A stretch of DNA of 56,202 nt, taken from Clostridia bacterium (GTDB lineage Bacteria > Bacillota > Clostridia > Oscillospirales > Acutalibacteraceae). Numbering within the stretch: the stretch's first letter is position 1; every line of letters starts with the position of its first letter. A model generated the notes under the pieces. It saw only the letters and a list, made by a program, of their open reading frames with translations. It had not been told where the DNA came from and ran no database searches. Shown here in pieces: positions 16,767 to 24,470 of this stretch. Location of the stretch: contig JAFTWE010000003.1 in the NCBI GenBank assembly GCA_017465465.1, positions 1 to 56,202 of the forward strand, read 5' to 3'. Both the position numbers and the translations under genes were made by a program.

Positions 16767-17560
16767 TAACACTGTTTCCTTGCCAACTGCAAATCTATTG
16801 TATCATAAATTGTAATTTCTCCGCCGTGTCGATTGATAGCATTTTCAATTTCAAAGAAGAACTTTTTGCGGATTTTTTCTTCTATTGCGATATGGTCTGA
16901 ATATGTACCGAGAAGCATTATATATTCTTCTGCAGAGAATGTCCGTGTGCGGTAAAAAAGCTTGTACTGAACATCTGTAAAACCATATTTTTCTGCAATC
17001 AACGCTCTATCGCGTGCTTGTTGTTCAGTGTATTCAGCAAGCGGTTTGGGTTCTTTGTTGTGGTATTTATAATAATATTCTGAATAGATTTTGTCCATTT
17101 CTGCCGACAACTCAGGCTTTCCTTTATCACGATACGGATGATTTGCAAAACGGCAAAACACGCCGCCGTTTTTAAGCATTGCATAAACCTTTCTATAACC
17201 GATTTCTTCGGGTATCCAATGAAAGGCAGATGCTGAATAAATCAAATCATACTCACCGAGCAACTCAATATCTTCAAACTTTCCTGAAACAGCAGAAAAA
17301 TTTGGATACTCTTTAAATTTTTCTCGACATATTTTGCAGAAATTTTCGCCATAATCGACTGCATTAAGATTACAGCCTGTTTTCAAAAACGGCAATGTTG
17401 CCTGACCACCACCAATTCCGACCTCAATAACTTTGCTTTTACCGTCTATTGCCTTGTATTCAAAAATAGTCTGATACAGTTCATCGACATATCCCGGTCG
17501 CAGTTTTTCATAAGTATCAGCAACTGTGTTAAATGTCCAATTTAAATTATTAACCTGCAT
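16763..17560 (-). CDS. Class I SAM-dependent methyltransferase
   Basis: This 265-residue Rossmann methyltransferase has SAM motif I VIEVGIGGGQATL (about residues 44-56) and the acidic motif II NAVDYGENFC. DLIYSASAFHWI corresponds to motif IV and LKNGGVFCRF to motif V. The pattern is like the small-molecule Methyltransf_11/25 group, so the acceptor cannot be named. ATG 17560 is preceded by AAGGAGG. It looks like a single gene on the minus strand, separated from the HAD remnant by a repeat-rich gap. Confidence 0.87.
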   Translation of the reverse strand: MQVNNLNWTFNTVADTYEKLRPGYVDELYQTIFEYKAIDGKSKVIEVGIGGGQATLPFLKTGCNLNAVDYGENFCKICREKFKEYPNFSAVSGKFEDIELLGEYDLIYSASAFHWIPEEIGYRKVYAMLKNGGVFCRFANHPYRDKGKPELSAEMDKIYSEYYYKYHNKEPKPLAEYTEQQARDRALIAEKYGFTDVQYKLFYRTRTFSAEEYIMLLGTYSDHIAIEEKIRKKFFFEIENAINRHGGEITIYDTIDLQLARKQCY

Positions 17561-17580
17561 ATATCTACCCTCCTTAAATC

Positions 17581-17757
17581 AATCCTCCGTCATTGCTTCG
17601 CAATGCCACCTCCTTTTCTAAGGAGGCTAAGACTGCCGCAATCTTGTAAGGTGCGGCGATTTTCGACGCACCGAAAACGCTCAGCTTACGGAATGTCGCA
17701 AGCGCCATTCCTTACAAGCAAGCCTGTAAGGGCAGGTCTCCGTGCCTGCCCGAAAAT
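17581..17757. repeat. Intergenic palindromic repeat cluster
   Basis: Three palindromic units sit in a 210-base gap. The first is a TCCTT-TTCT-AAGGA hairpin at 17611-17625, after CCGTCATTGCTTCGCAATG. The second is a GCTTACGGAATG / CATTCCTTACAAGC inverted pair around 17685-17722. The third is GGGCAGGTCTCCGTGCCTGCCC at about 17731-17752. The third unit recurs in inverted orientation near 22862-22895. No coding frame is credible here. Confidence 0.7.
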
Positions 17758-17770
17758 TTCAAACTCTCAA

Positions 17771-18103
17771 TCAATCCTCAACAAAATCAATCAACTGTTT
17801 CAAATTATGAATTATCCATTCTCCGTTATCCTCACCGCTTCGGTCAAGATAAAATGATGTAAAACCTTGCTTTCTTGCCCCATCGGCTTCTTCTTTGCAG
17901 TCATCAACAAATATACTTTCAGATGCGGTTACACCTTGTGCTTGAAGAGCCGCATTAAAAATAATAGGACTTGGTTTACCTGCACCGACTAATGAACTTG
18001 CTGTAAATGAGGTAAAATATTTCGCAATACCAAGTTGTTGCAATGTAAATTCAAGTGACGGTGAGGTGTCACTGATAACACCCATTTTGTTCAGTATAAT
18101 CAA
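17771..18103 (-). pseudogene. Truncated HAD-family hydrolase
   Basis: About 110 codons encode only the C-terminal half of a haloacid dehalogenase-like phosphatase. Motif II (GVISDTS), motif III (VGAGKPSPIIF, with the conserved Lys) and motif IV (FVDDCKEEADGA) are present. The nucleophile DxDxT motif I and the cap domain are missing. The first possible start is a TTG at 18103 without a good ribosome site. Upstream DNA runs straight into the 3' end of the nucleosidase gene 16 bases away, so the N-terminal half was probably deleted when that gene arrived. The product is unlikely to be catalytic. Confidence 0.75.
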
Positions 18104-18119
18104 ACATGATTCAACCTCT

Positions 18120-18791
18120 CTATTTTATTGATGACTGCAAAACCAAAGGTAAATACTCGTCAATAATTCTATTCATTATAATTGGTACATTAGTTGAAAA
18201 GGTACTAAGTTGTTCTTCTTGTTTTTCTTTTTCACTAGTTGGGAAATCAGATATGCCTTTAATTATAATACATTCAACATTGTTAGCTTTGCAAATGTAA
18301 GCTATAGCGGCAGATTCCGTATCTGCAATGGTTATACAGTTTTCTTTTAATTCTAAATAATCTTTCCAAAGAACTACAGCTTTATCAGCAGTCCCTATTG
18401 TACCGGTCAGTACATCAAAACCCAATAAGTCTAAATCAAAATGTACTGTAAAAGCATCCTTTATCAAAGGCTCTTGCTCTTTTACAGTACAGTCATATTG
18501 CACCGCTTTATTCGGAATAAATATATCTAAGTTTTTAAATCTGTCATCTATCCCTGCACAAGTTCCTACTACTATAATTTTCTTTAAATTAAAATGGTCT
18601 ATCATATATTGAGTAGCTGCTGAAGAATTAACTTTTCTAACGCCACATCTATAAAACAATATATTTTTATCATTTATTTCAGTAATAAAATACTCACCAA
18701 ACGGATATTCAGTGCAACTATCTAAATTAATCTGAAAACTATCTAAAACCGCTTTCCATTCTCTTTTAGCTGCTATACTTATTCCTATCAT
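18120..18791 (-). CDS. Nucleosidase/phosphorylase-family protein (MTA/SAH nucleosidase-like)
   Basis: This 223-residue PNP/UDP-phosphorylase superfamily protein has the glycine strand VVGTCAGI, the purine/ribose loop ADTESAAIAYIC and the late IIIKGISD motif in the order found in MTA/SAH nucleosidases. It probably cleaves an N-glycosidic bond of a nucleoside, but the exact substrate is not evident. ATG 18791 lies eight bases after AGGAAG. The gene is visibly more AT-rich than its neighbours, which suggests transfer. It has its own promoter, an 18-codon leader ORF and an attenuator-like hairpin, described separately. That regulation is typical of genes sensing translation status. Confidence 0.8.
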   Translation of the reverse strand: MIGISIAAKREWKAVLDSFQINLDSCTEYPFGEYFITEINDKNILFYRCGVRKVNSSAATQYMIDHFNLKKIIVVGTCAGIDDRFKNLDIFIPNKAVQYDCTVKEQEPLIKDAFTVHFDLDLLGFDVLTGTIGTADKAVVLWKDYLELKENCITIADTESAAIAYICKANNVECIIIKGISDFPTSEKEKQEEQLSTFSTNVPIIMNRIIDEYLPLVLQSSIK

Positions 18792-18808
18792 ACAAATCAC
18801 TTCCTACC

Positions 18809-18848
18809 AAAAAAATTAAGGCACCTCCGAAAATATACGGAGATGCCT
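18809..18848 (-). terminator. Attenuator hairpin before the nucleosidase gene
   Basis: Read leftward, AGGCATCTCCG and CGGAGGTGCCT (18848-18819) pair with one mismatch around an 8-base loop and are followed by TTAATTTTTTT. It sits between the leader ORF and the nucleosidase ribosome site. It can end transcripts both from thrS and from the leader promoter. Confidence 0.85.
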
Positions 18849-18872
18849 GTAAGTTTTGAAAGATATGTTACA

Positions 18873-18929
18873 TCAATCGCAAACGGACAAAAGGGCTCTC
18901 CATAACATAATATTAAGGTTCACCATCAT
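18873..18929 (-). CDS. Putative 18-residue leader peptide
   Basis: The short frame encodes MMVNLNIMLWRALLSVCD. AGGTGG lies six bases before the first ATG, and a consensus promoter is placed so that transcription begins just upstream. The codons for WRA (GGAGAGCC in the mRNA) can pair with GGCAUCUCC, the 5' arm of the downstream terminator (18839-18847), with one bulged base. This would form an antiterminator. GGACAAAA just before the ATG can also pair with UUUUGUCC inside the frame. The arrangement matches leader-peptide attenuation. No homologous peptide is recognised. Confidence 0.55.
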   Translation of the reverse strand: MMVNLNIMLWRALLSVCD

Positions 18930-18960
18930 TTTGTCCACCTGCCTTTCAAGCTTTTTAAAG

Positions 18961-18989
18961 AGTGTAGCACCTGAAAGAATAAAAGTCAA
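18961..18989 (-). promoter_or_regulatory. Promoter for leader peptide and nucleosidase
   Basis: Read leftward, TTGACT (18989-18984) and TACACT (18966-18961) have a 17-base spacer. The -35 box begins six bases after the thrS stop, so the downstream unit has its own start. Confidence 0.8.
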
Positions 18990-18995
18990 CTGTTT

Positions 18996-20942
18996 TTACC
19001 AGATTGCTTTTGTGTCAACGTCTTCGAGGATAGTCTTAAGGAATTCATCAACACTCACTGCACCGATGTCGCCCTCACCGCGTTTACGCACTGATACTGA
19101 GCCTGCTTCAATATCCTTATCGCCCATAAGGAGCATATAAGGAACTTTTTCAAGCTGGGCTTCGCGGATTTTGTAGCCTGTCTTTTCGCTTCTTGTATCA
19201 ACCTCACAGCGGATGCCTGCTTTTTCAAGCTTTGCAGCAATTTCATAAGCATAATCGTGATGTCTGTCGGCAATGGGAAGAAGCTTAACCTGAACGGGTG
19301 CAAGCCATACGGGGAATGCACCTGCATATTTTTCAATAAGAAGAGCAAGTGTTCTTTCGTAACATCCGATTGATGTTCTGTGGATGATATAAGGATTCTT
19401 CTTTGTTCCGTCGCTTGCAACGTATTCCATACCGAATTTTTCAGCAAGCATCTGGTCAATCTGAATTGTGATAAGTGTATCTTCCTTACCGTAAACATTC
19501 TTAATCTGAATATCGAGCTTAGGTCCGTAGAATGCGGCTTCACCAACACCAACCTTATATTCAAGGCCGATATCGTCAAGAATTTCTTTCATCATACCCT
19601 GAGCCTCATCCCACTGCTCGGGAGTGCCGATATACTTTTCTGTATCTGCAGGGTCCCACTGAGAGAAGCGGTAAGAAACATCTTCATAAAGACCGAGAGT
19701 TTTGAGCATAAAGATACAAAGGTCAAGGCAACGCTTGAACTCGTCTGCAAGCTGCTCGGGAAGGCACATAAGATGACCCTCTGAAATTGTGAACTGACGC
19801 ACACGGATAAGGCCGTGCATTTCGCCTGAAGATTCATTTCTGAAAAGAGTTGATGTTTCAGCCAATCTCATAGGAAGGTCACGGTAAGACCTTGCTCTGT
19901 TGAGGTATGCCTGATACTGGAAAGGACAGGTCATAGGACGAAGAGCAAAAACTTCGTCGTCCTTTTCTTCGTCACCGAGAACGAACATACCGTCTTTATA
20001 ATGGTCCCAATGGCCTGAGATTTTGTAAAGGTCGCTCTTAGCCATAAGAGGAGTTTTGGTGCGCACCCAGCCTCTTCTTGCTTCTTCGTCTTCAACAAAA
20101 CGCTGGAGAGTCTGAATAATAAATGTTCCCTTAGGAAGAAGAATGGGAAGACCCTGACCGATTGAGTCAACAGTTGTGAAAAGCTCAAGCTCACGGCCAA
20201 GCTTGTTATGGTCACGCTTTTTAGCCTCTTCGAGGGCGGCAAGGTGCTCTTCCATTACGCTCTGCTTTGTGAAGGCAGTTGCATAAATTCTCTGGAGCAT
20301 CTTTTTGTTTGAGTCACCGCGCCAGTAAGCACCTGTGCAGGATGTGATTTTGAATGCCTTGATTCTGCCTGTGTCGGGAATATGAGGACCTGCGCAAAGC
20401 TCTTCAAATTCACCCTGACGGAAGAATGAAATCTTTTCACCCTTACCGGCGTGCTCTTTGATAAGCTCAACCTTGTATGGCTCATTTCTTTCTTCCATAA
20501 GCTTGATAGCCTCTTCAGGCTCAAGCTCAAAGCGCTCAAGAGGAAGTGCCTCTTTAACGATTTTTTTCATTTCTGCGGCGACTGCGTCGAGGTCTTCTGT
20601 TGTGAAAGCTTTTTCAACATCAAAGTCGTAATAAAATCCGCCGTCAATAGCAGGGCCAATGGCCAATTTCGCTTGCGGGAACAGCCTTTTAACAGCTTGC
20701 GCAAGAACGTGCGAGGCAGTGTGGCGAAAGCAACGCTGAGCCTCTTCGTCCTCCTCAAAAGAAAGAATTTCAAGTGAGCAATCCTCAGTAAGAGGAGTTC
20801 TCAAATCGCAATATACATCATTGATTTTGCAGATGCAGGCAGCCTTATAAAGACCCATACCAAGGCTTTTTGCAACCTCAAGAGCTGTGGTGCCCTCGGC
20901 ATATTCCTTAACAACTCCGCCTTTTAATGTTACATTAATCAT
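18996..20942 (-). CDS. thrS: Threonine--tRNA ligase
   Basis: This is a 648-residue class II aminoacyl-tRNA synthetase. The TGS domain occupies about residues 1-62. The editing/SAD domain has HTASHVLAQAVKRL and the later zinc-type Cys/His pattern. The catalytic core shows RPMTCPFQ, the motif 2 region FRNESSGEMHGLIRVRQF, SEGH and the motif 3 segment HRTSIGCYERTLALLIE. The anticodon-binding domain starts near PVWLAPVQVKLLPI. ATG 20942 lies seven bases after GGAGG, and the longer in-frame extension runs back through the T-box terminator and is not translated. Regulation is by a threonine T-box directly upstream. Confidence 0.97.
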   Translation of the reverse strand: MINVTLKGGVVKEYAEGTTALEVAKSLGMGLYKAACICKINDVYCDLRTPLTEDCSLEILSFEEDEEAQRCFRHTASHVLAQAVKRLFPQAKLAIGPAIDGGFYYDFDVEKAFTTEDLDAVAAEMKKIVKEALPLERFELEPEEAIKLMEERNEPYKVELIKEHAGKGEKISFFRQGEFEELCAGPHIPDTGRIKAFKITSCTGAYWRGDSNKKMLQRIYATAFTKQSVMEEHLAALEEAKKRDHNKLGRELELFTTVDSIGQGLPILLPKGTFIIQTLQRFVEDEEARRGWVRTKTPLMAKSDLYKISGHWDHYKDGMFVLGDEEKDDEVFALRPMTCPFQYQAYLNRARSYRDLPMRLAETSTLFRNESSGEMHGLIRVRQFTISEGHLMCLPEQLADEFKRCLDLCIFMLKTLGLYEDVSYRFSQWDPADTEKYIGTPEQWDEAQGMMKEILDDIGLEYKVGVGEAAFYGPKLDIQIKNVYGKEDTLITIQIDQMLAEKFGMEYVASDGTKKNPYIIHRTSIGCYERTLALLIEKYAGAFPVWLAPVQVKLLPIADRHHDYAYEIAAKLEKAGIRCEVDTRSEKTGYKIREAQLEKVPYMLLMGDKDIEAGSVSVRKRGEGDIGAVSVDEFLKTILEDVDTKAIW

Positions 20943-20954
20943 AATATTACCTCC

Positions 20955-21180
20955 AAAAAAATAAAGCTCCACCCCATACACTGGGATGAAGCATAATCTA
21001 CTCCACGGTTCCACCCGGTTTGCGGTTACCCGCCACTCAACGCCTTAACGCGGCAAACGGCACACCTTATTTCGGCGGCTCTCAGCAGTGGTAACAACAG
21101 CTTCGGTGATATTTCCGCTTTCAGCCGATGACGGAAACTCTCTGATTCACATTATAAGCGTTGCCTTCTGCATCAACGAT
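20955..21180 (-). promoter_or_regulatory. Threonine-specific T-box leader of thrS
   Basis: The leader carries the T-box core GGGTGGAACCGTGGAG on the minus strand (21016-21001). A terminator with stem GCTTCATCCC / GGGGTGGAGC (20992-20966) is followed by a T-run. A stem I region contains GCAACGCTT pairing with AAGCTGTTGT. The best specifier triplet is ACC at 21092-21090 (threonine), opposite the AGAAG side of the internal loop. A second ACC occurs at about 21107. Uncharged tRNA-Thr should favour the antiterminator and raise thrS expression. Confidence 0.92.
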
Positions 21181-21187
21181 TTAGATA

Positions 21188-21216
21188 ATTTTATCACCTT
21201 GATTTGAAAAAGTCAA
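21188..21216 (-). promoter_or_regulatory. Promoter of the thrS T-box transcript
   Basis: Read leftward, TTGACT (21216-21211) and TAAAAT (21193-21188) are 17 bases apart, immediately upstream of the T-box stem I. Confidence 0.85.
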
Positions 21217-21282
21217 CACCTTATGTTATAATTCCCCTGCAACAGACTTTTATTAAGTTATTTTAGGCAATCTTTCCTTGCC

Positions 21283-21425
21283 TCCCTCTGATGAGGGAGG
21301 TGGATTTTGCAAAGCAAAAGACAGAGGGAGAGAATACCGAAAACATTGTAAATATAAAAATATTTTCACAAAATCCAACTACCCCTCAGGGTCTCTGACC
21401 CAGCTCCCCTGACAAGGGGAGCCGA
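21283..21425. repeat. Two palindromic intergenic repeats
   Basis: The gap between the thrS promoter and the next gene holds two units. One is CCTCCCTC-TGAT-GAGGGAGG followed by GTGGATTTTGCAAAGCAAAA (from 21291). The other is GCTCCCCT-GACA-AGGGGAGC at about 21402-21421, preceded by CAGGGTCTCTGACCC. They are of the same kind as the repeats at 17.6 and 27.05 kb. I see no gene here. Confidence 0.7.
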
Positions 21426-21452
21426 ATATAGTATTACTGCGGAAGTGATAAT

Positions 21453-21944
21453 ATGAATGAGAATTTAATCAAAGCAAGGGAGCTGCTTGAACACTCTGCG
21501 CCTCTTGGCAGGCTTGACTGCGGAAAGCTCTGCTCTGGGCTTTGCTGTAAAGGCGACGATAACACCGGTATGTGGCTGTTCCCCGGTGAAGAAGAATTAT
21601 ATAAAAATAACCCGAATTTTACAATTAAAGAAACTGACGGAAATTTCGGATATAATATGATTATCTGCAACGGCACCTGCAACAGAAGCGAGCGTCCCCT
21701 CGCCTGCAGAATTTATCCCTTTTACCCCAAAATTGACGGAGAAAAAATCAGTGTTATCAAAGATTTACGCGGTATTTCTTCCTGCCCGATTTTAAAGGAA
21801 GAAATGAAGCCTGATTTGAAGTTTTTAAGAAATATGAGAAAAGCAACACGGTATTTAATCCGTGATGAAGAAACGAAAAATTACATTTTAAATATGCAAC
21901 AGGAAATTGAAGACATTGCAAAGCTGATGTCGGTTTTCAGATAG
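21453..21944 (+). CDS. Cys-rich YkgJ-like metal-binding protein
   Basis: This 163-residue cytosolic protein carries two Cys clusters. The first is LDCGKLCSGLCCKGDD (about residues 22-37) and the second is CNGTCNRSERPLACRIYPFYP (about 73-93). This resembles the YkgJ/CxxCxxCC family of putative zinc- or iron-chelating proteins, whose role is unknown. A further Cys occurs in GISSCPIL. GGAAGTG precedes the ATG by about six bases. The patatin gene follows after 10 bases with its own ribosome site, so the two are likely co-transcribed. Confidence 0.72.
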   Translation: MNENLIKARELLEHSAPLGRLDCGKLCSGLCCKGDDNTGMWLFPGEEELYKNNPNFTIKETDGNFGYNMIICNGTCNRSERPLACRIYPFYPKIDGEKISVIKDLRGISSCPILKEEMKPDLKFLRNMRKATRYLIRDEETKNYILNMQQEIEDIAKLMSVFR

Positions 21945-21954
21945 GAGATTTAAT

Positions 21955-22791
21955 TTGATTGGAGTAATAGATGTTGGCGGCGGCCTGAGAGGAATTTACG
22001 GCTCAGGAGTTTTTGACCGTTGCCTTGATGACAATGTAGCTTTTGATTATTGCATAGGTGTTTCTGCAGGGAGCGCAAATGCTATCACTTACCTCAGCGG
22101 TCAAAAGGGCAGAACTTATCGCTTTTATCACGATTATTCAAGCAGAAAAGAATATATGAGCTTCGGCAATTTTTTGAAGCACAGCCAGTATATCGACCTT
22201 GATTATGTTTACGGAACGCTTACTAACAGCGGCGGCGAAGATGAGCTGGACTTTCCGACTGCTATGAAAAATAAAAGCAACCTTACCGTAGTTGTGACCG
22301 ATGCAAAAACAGGCAAGCCTGCATATTTCACAAAGCACGATATGATGCAGGATGATTACAGAGTTTTAAAGGCATCATCTGCCCTGCCCCTTGTGTGCAA
22401 AAGCTATGAGATAAACGGCAGAATGTATTATGACGGCGGAATTTCCGACCCTGTTCCTGTTAAAAGAGCGTTGGAAGACGGTTGCGAAAAATTTGTGCTT
22501 ATTCTCACAAAGCCGCTTGCAAATTCAGACACTCTCACCCGTGACGGCAGAGCCGCAAAGCTTCTTAAAGGAAAATATCCTGAGCTTTCAGAAAAGTTAA
22601 AGGATAAATCGATTAATTATAAAAAAGGCGTTGACCTTGCATTGGAGCTGGAAAAGCAAGGAAAATGTATTATCATTGCCCCTGATGATTGTTGCGGAGT
22701 GAGCACCCTCACCAAAGAAAAAGACAAGCTCCACGCCCTCTATGAAAAAGGATATAACGACGGGGCAAGAATTAAAGAATTTGTGAAATAA
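21955..22791 (+). CDS. Patatin-like phospholipase family protein
   Basis: This 278-residue protein has the patatin catalytic dyad. The oxyanion loop is GGGLRGIYGSG (residues 8-18), the nucleophile elbow is GVSAGS with Ser37, and Asp160 lies in YYDGGISDPVPV. It probably hydrolyses acyl esters of lipids and has no signal peptide. The start is TTG at 21955, six bases after AGGAGA, and no ATG is near the conserved N-terminus. The protein matches the bacterial YjjU-like branch by length. A terminator at 22911-22951 ends the transcript. Confidence 0.88.
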   Translation: MIGVIDVGGGLRGIYGSGVFDRCLDDNVAFDYCIGVSAGSANAITYLSGQKGRTYRFYHDYSSRKEYMSFGNFLKHSQYIDLDYVYGTLTNSGGEDELDFPTAMKNKSNLTVVVTDAKTGKPAYFTKHDMMQDDYRVLKASSALPLVCKSYEINGRMYYDGGISDPVPVKRALEDGCEKFVLILTKPLANSDTLTRDGRAAKLLKGKYPELSEKLKDKSINYKKGVDLALELEKQGKCIIIAPDDCCGVSTLTKEKDKLHALYEKGYNDGARIKEFVK

Positions 22792-22800
22792 TTTTGCAGT

Positions 22801-22897
22801 ATACTCGTAGGGTCTGGCGTCCTCGACAGACCTTTTTGCGAAGCAAAGAAGCATAATTCTTTCGGACAGGCACATAGACCTGCCCTTACAGACCTGC
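22801..22897. repeat. Intergenic repeat, inverted copy of the 17.7-kb unit
   Basis: TCGGACAGGCACATAGACCTGCCC and flanks (about 22861-22885) match the reverse complement of the unit around 17724-17757, with a few substitutions. A second motif, GGGTCTGGCGTCCTCGACAGACC, lies just before it. Confidence 0.65.
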
Positions 22898-22910
22898 ATC
22901 AAATAAAACA

Positions 22911-22951
22911 AGAGGTAATATGGTTTTATGCCACATTACCTCTTTATTTTT
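22911..22951 (+). terminator. Terminator after patatin gene
   Basis: AGAGGTAATATGG and CCACATTACCTCT form a 13-bp stem with one mismatch, followed by TTATTTTTT. The T-run overlaps the 3' end of the convergent XRE gene. Confidence 0.85.
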
Positions 22952-23186
22952 TGAGCAAATCGATATATGTTTTTTCAAGCACCTGAGCTAAATAAATCAA
23001 CTCAATATCAGTCACAAACCTTTGACCGGATTCAATGCGCTGGATTGCATTTTTGTCCACATCAAGACCTGCCAGCTGAAGCAAATCAGCAAGCTCACGC
23101 TGAGAAATCCGTTTTTCTTTTCGGAATTTTGCCACATTTTCGCCGCACACATTGTTTCTGCCGTCTTTAGTCTTGTTAATAAACAT
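22944..23186 (-). CDS. XRE-family transcriptional regulator
   Basis: This is an 80-residue single-domain Cro/CI-type repressor. After a 13-residue N-terminus, the helix-turn-helix runs through NVAKFRKEKRISQRELADLL and KNAIQRIESGQRFV. There is no partner domain. It is divergent from the SPFH-containing operon, and two near-identical palindromes lie in the shared 114-base promoter region, so it most likely represses that operon and itself. ATG 23186 has AGAGGG five bases upstream. Confidence 0.88.
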   Translation of the reverse strand: MFINKTKDGRNNVCGENVAKFRKEKRISQRELADLLQLAGLDVDKNAIQRIESGQRFVTDIELIYLAQVLEKTYIDLLKK

Positions 23187-23200
23187 AAAAGCCCTCTTTT

Positions 23201-23272
23201 TGACATTTAGTGCTTGTCATTGAGAAAATTATATGATATAATCCCCTTGAATATGACATTTAGTGAATGTCA
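23201..23272 (+). promoter_or_regulatory. Divergent control region: two operators and SPFH-operon promoter
   Basis: TGACATTTAGTGCTTGTCA (23201-23219) and TGACATTTAGTGAATGTCA (23254-23272) are near-identical dyads, the second a perfect TGACATT/AATGTCA palindrome. Between them is a promoter, TTGTCA (23214-23219) and TATAAT (23237-23242), with a 17-base spacer. Operator 1 covers the -35 box and operator 2 lies just after the start site. Their 53-base offset is about five helical turns, which suits cooperative repressor binding. Confidence 0.8.
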
Positions 23273-23300
23273 TATCTGTATCAAAGGAGGTCAGCCAAAA

Positions 23301-24467
23301 ATGTCGATAGCGGACATTGTTAAATATGAGGGTGATAACAGTACTTTCATTTGGAAACATCCGTGTGAGGACTTTAACACTACCACTCAGTTGATTGTAC
23401 ACGAAAGCCAGGAAGCAATATTCTTTATGAACGGGCAGGCACTTGATTTGTTCGGCCCCGGACGGCACACGCTTGAAACTCAAAATATCCCGCTCCTAAG
23501 AAAAGTTATCAACATTCCTACCAGTGGCAAAACACCATTCCATTGTGAAGTCTATTTTATCAATAAAACCGAGCAAATGGCTATTAAGTGGGGTACGGAT
23601 AGTAAGGTTCAGTATGTGGAACCTACATACAAATTCCCATTATCTATTGGTGCATCCGGTGAAATGGCGCTTAGTGTGGATGATTCTCGCAAGCTACTTG
23701 TAAAACTTGTTGGAACCGAGCGTATTCTTGATAGAAACCAGCTCACTACCTTCTTCCGTGCGTTCCTTATGACAAGGGTTAAAACCTACATCGCCCAGGA
23801 AATGAAAGCAAGTGCCATCAATATTTTTGAGATTGATGAAAGTCTTGAAGTTTTCTCTAAAGGGATTCAGTCACGTTTGCTTGGTGATTTTGAGGAATAC
23901 GGTGTAACGTTAAACCGCTTTTTCGTAACTACCATAGTTAAGCCCGACGGTGATCCCCAATATGAAAAGTTTAAGGAACTGCACTTTCGTCAGTATGCAG
24001 ATATTACGGAAGCGAAGTTAAAGCAACAAACCGATGTAATTTATGCTCAGACTGAGGCGCAAAAGACAGTTATTGAATCACAAGCTTTGGCGCAGAAACG
24101 AGCTACCGAAGGTTATACATATCAGCAAGAGCGTGGCTTTAATGTTGCTGAGCACGCCGCCCAAAATGAGGGCGTTGGTGAATTCACCAATATGGGTATC
24201 GGTCTTGGCGTTATGTCCGGCATCGGCGGAACTGTTGGTGGAATGATCAGTGGTTCAACAAACGATGCCTTTGTAAGTATTGTAACACAACCCAACACCG
24301 TAAACATTTTCTGTGATAACTGCGGTACAAAGTTGACACCCGGTGCGGCATTCTGTGATGAGTGCGGAACACCGCAGTCTTCACCGGACACTTGTATCAA
24401 CTGTGGATTTAAGTTTATTAAACCCGGTAAATTCTGCCCGAAATGCGGCAGTAAAAGGGAGAGTTGA
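23301..24467 (+). CDS. SPFH-domain protein with C-terminal double zinc ribbon
   Basis: This 388-residue protein has an N-terminal SPFH/Band 7-like domain of the YdjI/virion-core type (about residues 20-240). It continues into a Gln/Ala-rich helical stretch (about 240-275), a glycine-rich linker (GIGLGVMSGIGGTVGG) and two zinc ribbons (CDNCG..CDECG, CINCG..CPKCG). SPFH proteins form ring assemblies on membranes; here membrane contact may come through the next gene's product. I chose ATG 23301, ten bases after AGGAGG. A longer frame reaching 23214 runs through the promoter and operator 2. It is the first gene of the XRE-controlled operon. Confidence 0.85.
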   Translation: MSIADIVKYEGDNSTFIWKHPCEDFNTTTQLIVHESQEAIFFMNGQALDLFGPGRHTLETQNIPLLRKVINIPTSGKTPFHCEVYFINKTEQMAIKWGTDSKVQYVEPTYKFPLSIGASGEMALSVDDSRKLLVKLVGTERILDRNQLTTFFRAFLMTRVKTYIAQEMKASAINIFEIDESLEVFSKGIQSRLLGDFEEYGVTLNRFFVTTIVKPDGDPQYEKFKELHFRQYADITEAKLKQQTDVIYAQTEAQKTVIESQALAQKRATEGYTYQQERGFNVAEHAAQNEGVGEFTNMGIGLGVMSGIGGTVGGMISGSTNDAFVSIVTQPNTVNIFCDNCGTKLTPGAAFCDECGTPQSSPDTCINCGFKFIKPGKFCPKCGSKRES

Positions 24468-24470
24468 TAA

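Noticed and set aside
18809..18848. Hairpin as a plain thrS terminator only
   Set aside because: A consensus promoter and a leader ORF lie between thrS and the hairpin, so it also acts on a second transcript. Serving thrS alone would not explain the alternative pairing.
19380..19784. Open frame of about 134 codons on the plus strand
   Set aside because: It is antisense to the thrS catalytic core and has no ribosome site or recognisable product.
23214..23300. Longer N-terminus for the SPFH protein
   Set aside because: The extension would be translated from the promoter and operator 2 region upstream of the mRNA start. ATG 23301 has a proper ribosome site.
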